A stretch of DNA of 64,000 nt from NCBI GenBank assembly GCA_963826105.1, contig CAWGWA010000008.1, forward strand, positions 1-64,000, given 5' to 3'. The DNA comes from WHTI01 sp963826105. Its GTDB lineage: Bacteria > Actinomycetota > CADDZG01 > WHSQ01. Made by a program: the position numbers and the translations under genes. Shown here one piece after another: positions 55,459 through 62,775 of the stretch (within the stretch, counting starts at the first letter, position 1; every line of letters begins with the position of its first letter). The notes below the pieces were generated by a model. That model made no database searches. It saw only the letters and a list, made by a program, of their open reading frames with translations, and was not told the origin of the DNA.

Positions 55459-56082
55459 ATGACCGTGACCGTCGTGGACCACCCGCTCGCCGCCCACCTT
55501 CTCGCTCAGATCAGGGACGAGACCACCCAACCGGACCAGTTCCGGTCCCTGACCAGGAGACTCACCACGTTGCTGATCCTCGAAGCGACGAGGGACCTCC
55601 CGAGCGAGGCCACGACGGTCAGGACGCCCCTCGAGGATGCGCCGGGCCGGGTGCTCGCCGGGCCGATCGTCGCGATCCCGATCCTGAGGGCGGGTCTCGG
55701 GATGCTCGATGCGGTCGTCGATCTGTTCCCGCAAGTGAGGGTCGGTTACCTCGGTCTCGAACGCGACGAGGCGACCTTCCAGCCGTCGGAGTACTACCAC
55801 AAGCTCCCGCCGCTGACCGATGCCGTCACCTTCGTCCTCGACCCGATGCTGGCAACCGGCGGCTCGGCTCAGGCCGCGCTGACCTCGATCAAGGATGGAG
55901 GCGCCGAGAAGATCAAGATGGTCTCGATCGTCTCGGCCCCCGAGGGGATCAAAGCGCTCGAGGATGCTCACCCGGACGTCGACATCATCACCGCCTCGAT
56001 CGACCGAGAGCTCAACGCCACGGCCTACATCCTCCCGGGCCTCGGCGACATGGGCGACCGCCTCTACGGCACCAACCCATAG
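55459..56082 (+). CDS. upp: Uracil phosphoribosyltransferase
   Basis: 207 residues, pyrimidine salvage. VVDHPLAAHLLAQIRD, GPIVAIPILRAGLGML, the PRPP loop FVLDPMLATGGSA, and the C-terminal GLGDMGDRLYGT are all diagnostic. It stands alone on the plus strand among minus-strand genes, 66 bases from the divergent BKACE gene. Confidence 0.97.
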   Translation: MTVTVVDHPLAAHLLAQIRDETTQPDQFRSLTRRLTTLLILEATRDLPSEATTVRTPLEDAPGRVLAGPIVAIPILRAGLGMLDAVVDLFPQVRVGYLGLERDEATFQPSEYYHKLPPLTDAVTFVLDPMLATGGSAQAALTSIKDGGAEKIKMVSIVSAPEGIKALEDAHPDVDIITASIDRELNATAYILPGLGDMGDRLYGTNP

Positions 56083-56114
56083 AGGCGCGATCCGCACTTC
56101 TAAGTCACGCGCGG

Positions 56115-57773
56115 TTAGGCAAGCACGAGGGACCACAAAAGTGCCAAACGCGCCAACTCGTAGACCGGGAGGACTCCGTGTTTGCGCCACGGGCGCTCGA
56201 CATGCTTGTCCTGAGCCATCTCTAGTCCCCGGGCGATCGTCATGCGGGTGTCGGCCGGGTCGATCAAGTCGTCGATGAACGACCACCCCGCGGCGACGTA
56301 GGGAGAGATCTGTTCCCGGATCATCGCGACCATGTTGTTGCGGGTCTCAGCCTGCTGGTCCTCGGGCATCGCTTCGATCTGCTTGCGGAAGATGATGTTG
56401 ACCGCGCCCTCGGGGCCCATGACCGAGATCTCGGCGGTGGGCCATCCGACGATCAGATCCGGCTCGTACGCCCGGCCGTTCATCACGTAGTAGCCGGCGC
56501 CATAGCCTTTGCGCAGGACCACAGTGACCTTGGGCACGGTCGCCTCGGCGACCGCGAAGAGCATCTTGGCTCCGTGCCGGATGATCCCTTGCTTCTCGAC
56601 TGCGGAACCCACGATGAAGCCGGGACAGTCCATGAGGAACACGAGTGGGATGTGGAACGCGTCGCACAGCCACACGAAGCGCGCCGCCTTGTCGGCCGAG
56701 TTGACATCGAGCGCGCCGCCTAGGAACTTCGGCTGGTTGGCGACGATCCCCACCGGACGGCCTCCGAAACGCGCGAACCCAGTCACGAGGTTGCGCGCCC
56801 AGTCCGGCTTCATCGGGAAGAACTCACCGTCGTCGACGATCACCTTGATGACCTTGTGGATGTCGTAGGCCTGGCGCGGGTTGGCCGGGACGATGTCGTA
56901 GAGCTCCTCGGCACGACGGTCGACCGGATCGGCGTTGTCCCTGATCGGCGGCTTCTCGAGATTGCTCGAAGGGAAGTACGAAAGATAGTCACGCACGGCA
57001 TCGATGCACGCTTGATCGTCGGCGACCTCTCGGTCCGCCACTCCCGAGATCTTGTTGTGCACCGCCGAGCCACCCATCTCCTCGGCGGTGGTGTCCTCGC
57101 CGACGGCCGCCTTGACGAGGTGAGGTCCGGCGAGCGCCATGTTGGAGGTCCCTTTAACCATCGGGACGAAGTCGGCGAGCCCCGGGATATAGGCGGTTCC
57201 GGCGGCACCCGGCCCCATCATCGCAGCGACCTGGGGGACGACGCCCGACATGATCACCTGCTCCTTGAAGAGGTCTCCGGTGCGGGCAAACATCGAGCCG
57301 GTCGCTTCCTGGATCCGGGCGCCGGCTGAGTCGATCAGCCACACGAGCGGGATGCGTTCCTTCAGGGCGATCTCGCGCACCCGGGTCGCCTTGAGCTCGG
57401 TCACCATCCCCATCGAGCCAGCCATGACGGTGAAGTCGTAGGCGATAACCGCCACCTTGCGGCCGTTGATCTCTCCGACGCCGCAGATGACACCGTCGGC
57501 CGGGGTGTGTTTCCCCTGCATCTGGGGCGACCCCGACTGGTGGTGAGCAAGGATGCTCTGCTCGAGGAAAGTCCCCGGGTCGAACAGGAGGTCGACGCGC
57601 TCACGGACCGTGAGTTTGTTCTGTGAGTGCTGGCGCTCGACCCGCTCAGGCCCGCCCATCTCGGCGGCCTTGGCTTTCCGCGTACGTAACTCCTCGGCGG
57701 CGCCACGCATATCCGGGCCCTCGTAGGTGTAGGTGACCTGCGATCGATCGTCCGCGGCCTTGTCGTCCGCCAT
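56115..57773 (-). CDS. Acyl-CoA carboxylase carboxyltransferase (beta) subunit
   Basis: 552 residues from ATG 57773. The two carboxyltransferase halves are present: LTVRERVDLLFDPGTF, GEINGRKVAVIAYDFTVMAGSMG (as VIAYDFTVMAGSMG), LIDSAGARIQEATGS, then VANQPKFLGGALDV, LMDCPGFIVGSAVEKQGI and PTAEISVMGPEGAVNII. This is the propionyl/acetyl/methylcrotonyl-CoA carboxylase group; the substrate residue cannot be set with confidence. It could use the 71-residue biotin carrier nearby. No break. Confidence 0.93.
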   Translation of the reverse strand: MADDKAADDRSQVTYTYEGPDMRGAAEELRTRKAKAAEMGGPERVERQHSQNKLTVRERVDLLFDPGTFLEQSILAHHQSGSPQMQGKHTPADGVICGVGEINGRKVAVIAYDFTVMAGSMGMVTELKATRVREIALKERIPLVWLIDSAGARIQEATGSMFARTGDLFKEQVIMSGVVPQVAAMMGPGAAGTAYIPGLADFVPMVKGTSNMALAGPHLVKAAVGEDTTAEEMGGSAVHNKISGVADREVADDQACIDAVRDYLSYFPSSNLEKPPIRDNADPVDRRAEELYDIVPANPRQAYDIHKVIKVIVDDGEFFPMKPDWARNLVTGFARFGGRPVGIVANQPKFLGGALDVNSADKAARFVWLCDAFHIPLVFLMDCPGFIVGSAVEKQGIIRHGAKMLFAVAEATVPKVTVVLRKGYGAGYYVMNGRAYEPDLIVGWPTAEISVMGPEGAVNIIFRKQIEAMPEDQQAETRNNMVAMIREQISPYVAAGWSFIDDLIDPADTRMTIARGLEMAQDKHVERPWRKHGVLPVYELARLALLWSLVLA

Positions 57774-57851
57774 CGGTACCTCCAGGTGGCCCTTCGCCGG
57801 CGCATGGCGCCGAAGTCTTCCCAGGCTCGTCAAGTAAGAGATACCCTCGCC

Positions 57852-58625
57852 CTACTTTCCCTTCCATTCGGGGGGGCGCTTCTGGAAGAAGGCGGAGACG
57901 CCCTCGGCGGTGTCCTCGGAGCCGAGCGTGACTGTCAGCATGCCGGCGAGGTAGTCGAGCGACTCCTGGAAGCCCGTGTCCTCGACGTTGTAGAAGGAGT
58001 TCTTCCCGAGCTTCACGATCAGAGGGCTCTTGGCCGAAAGATCGGTGGCCAGGGCATCGACGGTCGCGTCGAGTTCGGCCCGAGGGACCACACGGTTGAT
58101 GAATCCCCAGCGCTCGCCCTCGGCCGCCGGCACCCGGCGGCCGGTGAGCATGAGATCGAGCGCCACCTTGCGGGGTAGGTCACGGGCGACGACCGCGGTG
58201 ATCATGAACGGCCAGAGTCCGAGATTGACCTCGGGCATCCCGATCTCGACGTCATCGGCCGCAATCACGAGGTCGCACGCCAGCATGAGTCCGAATCCGC
58301 CGGCAAGCGCATGACCGTTAACCCGAGCGACGATCGGTAAACGCGACTTTCGCATCTGCGAGAACAGTTCGCCGACCTCGGCTCGGATGAAGTGCTGCTG
58401 CACCGCACCTTCCGAGCCCATCCCTCCGAGATCCCCGCCGGCACAGAACGCCTTGTCTCCGGATCCGGTCAGAACGACTGCGTGGACGGCATCGTCGTTC
58501 TCGGCAGTGGCGAGGCTCTCCGCTATCCCTGTTACAACATCGGGGTTGATCGCATTGCGACGATCCGGCCTATCGATCGTGATCGTCGCGACGCTCGCTG
58601 AGACGTCGAAGACGACATCACTCAA
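57852..58625 (-). CDS. Enoyl-CoA hydratase/isomerase family protein
   Basis: 257 residues, TTG start at 58625 (TTGA overlap with the coiled-coil gene). Crotonase fold: ITIDRPDRRNAINPDV, AFCAGGDLGGMG, NGHALAGGFGLMLACDLVIAA (as ALAGGFGLMLACD), PEVNLGLWPFM with an Glu in the position of a catalytic residue, and PPEWKGK at the end. About 80 bases upstream of the carboxylase start. Confidence 0.9.
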   Translation of the reverse strand: MSDVVFDVSASVATITIDRPDRRNAINPDVVTGIAESLATAENDDAVHAVVLTGSGDKAFCAGGDLGGMGSEGAVQQHFIRAEVGELFSQMRKSRLPIVARVNGHALAGGFGLMLACDLVIAADDVEIGMPEVNLGLWPFMITAVVARDLPRKVALDLMLTGRRVPAAEGERWGFINRVVPRAELDATVDALATDLSAKSPLIVKLGKNSFYNVEDTGFQESLDYLAGMLTVTLGSEDTAEGVSAFFQKRPPEWKGK

Positions 58626-59251
58626 TCGTGACCCGACCTCAAGATATCGAGCACGGCACGTGCGTCATCGTCTTCGATCGGGGTCCGAGGAGCACCGGTT
58701 GGACGGTCACCACCGAGCGCACGACGGAGATTCTCCTCGGCGCGCTTCAGGGCTTCTTCAGCGGTGCGGAGTTTGATCCTCAGTTCGGTCTCGCGCTGCG
58801 TCGCACCATCGATAGCGGCCTCGAGTTCTTCGACGCGCCGGCTCTGCTGCTCGCTTGCGGCTGCGAAGGCCTCGACCTGAGCGGTACGAAGTCCGTCGTC
58901 GCGGGCGAGGGCTAGGAGGCGGTCGACGACCGCTCCGCCGATGTCGTCGTAGTTGATGCGCCCGGTGCGCTTGCCACCACGACTCGTGAGCCTGGCCTCG
59001 GCGTCCTCGATGGTCAGGGGCTCGGTCGAAGTGATGTTGATCATGGTGTTGCGACCCCGGCGGCCACGCTGGATGACTTCGATCCTGCCGGTTTCCTCTA
59101 GTAGTTTGACCGCTTCAGCCGATCTAACTGAGTTCAGACCAGCTTCCGTCGAGATCTCTCGAAGTCTGCCCTCGAAAGCCGTGCCGTTGGCTGCATTGCT
59201 CAGTCCTTCAAGAAGACTGTTTGCGAGTGTATGCAAGTTCGTGCGTGCCAC
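58622..59251 (-). CDS. Winged-helix and coiled-coil protein of unknown function
   Basis: 209 residues, GTG start at 59251. The N-terminal 75 residues look like a winged helix (LREISTEAGLNSVRSAEAVKLLEETG, seen as AGLNSVRSAEAVKLLEETG, then VIQRGRRGRNTMI). A short linker leads to a coiled coil of about 60 residues rich in Glu, Arg and Ala (ETELRIKLRTAEEALKRAEENL). I do not recognise a family. It lies between rsrA and an enoyl-CoA hydratase. Possible roles: a DNA-binding regulator or nucleoid protein. Confidence 0.6.
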   Translation of the reverse strand: MARTNLHTLANSLLEGLSNAANGTAFEGRLREISTEAGLNSVRSAEAVKLLEETGRIEVIQRGRRGRNTMINITSTEPLTIEDAEARLTSRGGKRTGRINYDDIGGAVVDRLLALARDDGLRTAQVEAFAAASEQQSRRVEELEAAIDGATQRETELRIKLRTAEEALKRAEENLRRALGGDRPTGAPRTPIEDDDARAVLDILRSGHD

Positions 59252-59321
59252 GGTAGGGGGCCACCTCGGGATAGGACGCTGGGGCTTTGCATTTCATCGT
59301 ATCGGAAACCGGGGGCTTTTT

Positions 59322-59333
59322 GAACGGCCGTTC
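59322..59333. repeat. Perfect 12-bp palindrome upstream of the coiled-coil gene
   Basis: GAACGGCCGTTC is a perfect palindrome 70 bases before the winged-helix gene start, at the end of rsrA. It differs from LexA boxes (no spacer). It could be an operator for the neighbouring regulator. Confidence 0.35.
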
Positions 59334-59575
59334 TAAGTGGGGGGACCCTCTTGGAAGATGGCGGTGATCTTCGACCGTAGATGGTCGGGGCATTGCGTTG
59401 AGCCCTGAAGCCTGGCGATGAGATTCTTCACATCTCGCTCGACCCCGAGACGCTCGAAGCAGGGCGCACAGTCATTGAGATGGGCTTCGATCGTCAGCCG
59501 TTCCTCGTGCGGGACGTCATGCCCGTCGAGGATCTGTACGGCGATCTCCAGCGACTTGCGGCACTGCTCCTTCAT
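59333..59575 (-). CDS. rsrA: RsrA/RshA-type zinc anti-sigma factor
   Basis: 80 residues with the ZAS-type zinc site: a Cys near the N-terminus (KEQCRKSLE), then EAHLNDCAPCFERLG, giving HxxxCxxC. Such factors release their sigma when the cysteines are oxidised. It lies 51 bases after sigR on the same strand, as in sigR-rsrA of Streptomyces and sigH-rshA of mycobacteria. Length is near the family norm. Confidence 0.88.
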   Translation of the reverse strand: MKEQCRKSLEIAVQILDGHDVPHEERLTIEAHLNDCAPCFERLGVERDVKNLIARLQGSTQCPDHLRSKITAIFQEGPPT

Positions 59576-59626
59576 CGGTCGAGTTCCACCTTCACGCTCG
59601 GCACGTCGTCGGACCCGGCAATGACG

Positions 59627-60241
59627 TTATCCATCTCTGGTCCCGCCGTCAGTCCCCTTCACGATCCCTCGATCTCGGGCTAAGTCCCACAACCTCTTCT
59701 GGAGGGCTTTTCTTCCCCGATGCAATCGGGACATGACGGTCCCCATCGGAACGTCCATGATCTCGGCCATCTCGGCGTAGGTGAACCCCTCGACGTCGGA
59801 AAGTACGACCGCCAGCCTGAACTGCTCGGGGAGATCGTCGATCGCATCGGTGATGTCCGAGTCGACCAGCGAATCGAGCACGATCGTCTCCGGGGTGACC
59901 GAGAACTGTGGGTCGTGGTCCTTCAGTTCCTGGTACAGGTCGAAGTCCTCGACCTCATCCTGCGAAACCTTCTGGGGCTCGCGTTGCTTCTTCCGATAGG
60001 TGTTGATGTAGGCGTTGGTCATGATGCGGAAGAGCCACGCCTTGAGGTTCGTGCCGGCCTCGAACCGATCGAACGAGCGGTACGCCCGGAGCATCGTTTC
60101 TTGGATCAGATCCTCGGCATCAGCGGGGTTGCGGGTCATCCGCAAGGCACCGCCGTAGAGCGAGTCGAGCAGCGGGAGGGCCTCCTCCTGGAATCGCTTC
60201 TTGTCGTCCTCGCTCAGTTCGGCCGCCGGTCGTCTAGCCAT
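59627..60241 (-). CDS. sigR: SigR/SigH-type ECF sigma factor
   Basis: 204 residues. Region 2: LYGGALRMTRNPADAEDLIQETMLRAYRSFDRF (in part: NPADAEDLIQETMLRAYR), TNLKAWLFRIMTNAYINTYRK; region 4: LPEQFRLAVVLSDVEGFTYAEMAEIMDVPMGTVMSRLHRGRK (in part: GFTYAEMAEIMDVPMGTV). This is the thiol-oxidative-stress ECF group. ATG 60241 overlaps the ddl stop by 8 bases, so wall synthesis and stress response share a transcript. Confidence 0.93.
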   Translation of the reverse strand: MARRPAAELSEDDKKRFQEEALPLLDSLYGGALRMTRNPADAEDLIQETMLRAYRSFDRFEAGTNLKAWLFRIMTNAYINTYRKKQREPQKVSQDEVEDFDLYQELKDHDPQFSVTPETIVLDSLVDSDITDAIDDLPEQFRLAVVLSDVEGFTYAEMAEIMDVPMGTVMSRLHRGRKALQKRLWDLARDRGIVKGTDGGTRDG

Positions 60242-61436
60242 TCGACTTCACGCCTCCGGAGCCATCGAGCATGCCCGAGTCGAACGAGAACATCAGCTCA
60301 GATCGTTCGCGGTGTGAGGCAAGAGCGATCTCGATCAGTTCGTCAACCAAACGCTCGAAGGAGAGGCCGTCCGCCTCCCAGAGGTAGAACGCGAGCGAGC
60401 CCGGCACCGTGTTGATCTCCATTACCCAGGTCTTCCCGGAATCCACGTCGACGAACGAGTCGATGCGCGCCACCCCGGCAGCCTCGATCGCGTTGAATGC
60501 GCCGACCGCATTCTTCTGCACCTGCTTGGTAAGGCCCTCCGGGATGGGGGCGGGGATCCTGCGATCCAACGACGCCATGCCCGCGGACTTCGATCCCGAC
60601 TTGCCGTCACTTGCGTCGCCCGACTTCCCGCCACGGAGGTACTTGTCGGAGAACGTGAGGAATTCTTCCGCGGCGACCGGTTGCTCGCAGACCGAGGCGC
60701 GGACCGCGACGCCCGGGCCCCCGAGGACCGAGCAGTTGACCTCGATGCATCCATCCATCGCGCGCTCGACCAGGATGCGCGTGTCATAGCGGCGCGCAAC
60801 ATCGAGTGCGGCGAGCAGACTCTCTCGGTCCTTCGCCTTGCCTATCCCGACGCTAGATCCAAGTCGCGTCGGTTTCACGAAGACCGGATAGCCGAGCTTC
60901 TGTTCAACCTGGGCGATGACCGAGTCCTCGTGACCGTCGAGACGACTGGTTCTAACGAGCACGTCGTCAACGACCGGGAGACCGGCGGAGGCGAACACGG
61001 CTTTCATCGCGACCTTGTCCATCCCGATAGCCGAGGCGCCGGCCGACGAGCCCGCGTAGGGGATGCCTGCGAGTTCGAGCAGGCCCTGGAGGGTGCCGTC
61101 CTCTCCGAAGGTTCCGTGGATACAAGGGATGACGACATCGAGCGGGATCTTGCGGGAACCCTTGAGCCGGCCCCCCGGGGCCATCAGTCCTCCATAGCCG
61201 GTGACCGGAGGGATGAACCCTTCCTCACCGACCTCGTCCCACCGGCGATCCTTGTAGACGGCGAGGTCGTTCAGGCCGGCTCCGGTGAGCCAGTTGCCCT
61301 CCCGGGTGACGTAGATGGGGACGACCTCGTGACGGTCGCCGAGAGCGGCCATGACCTGATGGGCGGTCACGATCGAAACGTCGTGTTCGACCGACCGACC
61401 GCCGAAGACGACGCCGACCCTAGATCCGGTTCCCAT
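60234..61436 (-). CDS. ddl: D-alanine--D-alanine ligase
   Basis: 400 residues. VGVVFGGRSVEHDVSI at the N-terminus, PCIHGTFGEDGTLQGLLELAGIPYAGSS (in part: HGTFGEDGTLQGLLE), VKPTRLGSSVGI and the metal-binding VMEINTVPGSL near the end. A Gly/Ser/Lys-rich insertion (GGKSGDASDGKSGSKSAG) before MASLDRRIPAPIPEGL is in the omega-loop region; actinobacterial Ddl often has one there, but this is on the long side. No break. Confidence 0.96.
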   Translation of the reverse strand: MGTGSRVGVVFGGRSVEHDVSIVTAHQVMAALGDRHEVVPIYVTREGNWLTGAGLNDLAVYKDRRWDEVGEEGFIPPVTGYGGLMAPGGRLKGSRKIPLDVVIPCIHGTFGEDGTLQGLLELAGIPYAGSSAGASAIGMDKVAMKAVFASAGLPVVDDVLVRTSRLDGHEDSVIAQVEQKLGYPVFVKPTRLGSSVGIGKAKDRESLLAALDVARRYDTRILVERAMDGCIEVNCSVLGGPGVAVRASVCEQPVAAEEFLTFSDKYLRGGKSGDASDGKSGSKSAGMASLDRRIPAPIPEGLTKQVQKNAVGAFNAIEAAGVARIDSFVDVDSGKTWVMEINTVPGSLAFYLWEADGLSFERLVDELIEIALASHRERSELMFSFDSGMLDGSGGVKSNG

Positions 61437-61471
61437 ATGCGGGCGAGTCTACCGGGCTATCCTGACCGCCC

Positions 61472-61968
61472 ATGGGAGACCTCGAGAACCGCGCCACCAC
61501 CGACGAGAAGGAGCTCATCGCGTCCTTCATGGAATCTCAACGAGATGCGATGCTCGCCCTCGCCGACGGGCTCTCCGATGAGGACCTTCGCAAACACTGG
61601 TGCCGAGCGATACAACGATCCTCGGCATGATCAAGCACCTCGCTTACGTCGAGCGATGGTGGTTCCAGGACATCTTCGAGGGCCGCGACTGCACCTACCC
61701 GTGGACCAAGGACGATATGGATGCCGACTTCCGGATCGAGCCGAACGAAACGACCGCCGAGATCCTCGAGCTCTATCGCGCCGAATGCGACGTAAGCCGC
61801 TCGATCTTCAAGAGCAACGATCTCTTCGACGTGTCCGTCTCCGACGAACGCCCGCGCTGCACTCTCAAGTGGATCGTCCTGCACATGATCGAAGAGACCG
61901 CCCGCCACGCGGGCCAAGCCGACATCCTGCGCGAACAACTCGACGGAACCACCGGCCTCTTCCCCTGA
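61472..61968 (+). CDS. DinB-superfamily (DUF664-type) protein, one frameshift
   Basis: ATG 61472 opens a four-helix DinB-like protein: TDEKELIASFMESQRDAML, then SDTTILGMIKHLAYVERWWF, ECDVSRSIFKSND, and TLKWIVLHMIEETARHAGQADILRE (in part: HMIEETARHAGQADILRE), which carries the metal-binding His set. The break is near 61595 (DEDLRK / PSDTTILG). About 165 residues. These thiol-transferase-like proteins are of mixed function. It precedes the nucleotidyltransferase gene. Confidence 0.85.
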
Positions 61969-62011
61969 CGGTGAGGGGCAGATCGCCCGACTCCTCGATG
62001 CGGTCCGCGAC

Positions 62012-62719
62012 GTGCTTGGAGGCCACATCGTCGGCGCGTACCTGTTCGGTTCCGCGGCCGTCGAGGGCCTCAAACCCCGCAGCGACATCGATGTGATGGT
62101 GGTCTCGGGCCGGGCGACCACCCTTGATGAGAAGCAGAGACTCGTATCGCAACTGTTGGCCCTCTCGAAGAAGCCGCGTCATCTGGAGCTGACGATCGTC
62201 GTTCAGAGCGAGATCAGCCCATGGCGCTATCCACCCCGTATGGACCTGCAGTACGGGGACTGGTGGCGGAAGGAGTTCGAGTCCGGTGACCTCGAACCGT
62301 GGGGGTCGCCGGAGAACCCCGACCTCGCGTCACTGATCAGGATGGTGCTGCTGGCCGACAACCCGTTGCTCGGCCCTCCGCCATCAGAGGTCTTCGAGCC
62401 GGTCCCCCGCCGTGACTATCTCGCCGCCCTCACCCACGGGATCGACGGCCTGCTCGAGGAGGTCGGGTCCGATTCAACCAACGTCCTGTTGACCCTCGCC
62501 AGGATCTGGTTCGGCATCGTTACGGACGAGGTCGCTTCGAAAGACGCGGCCGTCGACTGGATACTCCCGCGCATCCCCCAGGACCATCGACCCGTGCTGG
62601 TCGAGGCGCGGGCGATCTACTTGGGCGAGCAAGAACGTGAATCGGAGACGTTCCTTCGTGAGGCACCTTCAACCGCGGACTACCTGTCGGCAGAGATAGC
62701 CAAAGCCAGGCCGGTCTGA
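62012..62719 (+). CDS. Nucleotidyltransferase domain protein, aminoglycoside adenylyltransferase-like
   Basis: The NTase core is GAYLFGSAAVEGLKPRSDIDVMVV with GS and DxD ligands (in part: FGSAAVEGLKPRSDIDVMV), followed by the DUF4111-type helical domain with LEL TIVV-like HLELTIVVQSEI, YGDWWRKEFESGD and NVLLTLARIWFGIVT. GTG 62012 is the first start codon in frame, but an amphipathic helix (QIARLLDAVRDVL) lies before it in the same open frame from about 61970, so the true start may be upstream or lost by an error. It resembles AadA/ANT(3'')-type enzymes; a resistance role is not shown. Confidence 0.78.
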   Translation: MLGGHIVGAYLFGSAAVEGLKPRSDIDVMVVSGRATTLDEKQRLVSQLLALSKKPRHLELTIVVQSEISPWRYPPRMDLQYGDWWRKEFESGDLEPWGSPENPDLASLIRMVLLADNPLLGPPPSEVFEPVPRRDYLAALTHGIDGLLEEVGSDSTNVLLTLARIWFGIVTDEVASKDAAVDWILPRIPQDHRPVLVEARAIYLGEQERESETFLREAPSTADYLSAEIAKARPV

Positions 62720-62775
62720 GAGCGCTCTTTCCAGTTCAGTCGCGCATACGACGACTCACGTGGAAAGATCCGAGT

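Noticed and set aside
59322..59333. GAACGGCCGTTC as a LexA box
   Set aside because: It has no 4-base spacer between the arms, unlike the actinobacterial SOS box, and does not precede a repair gene.
62012..62719. A proven aminoglycoside resistance gene
   Set aside because: Only the general nucleotidyltransferase fold is supported; many such domains have no resistance function.
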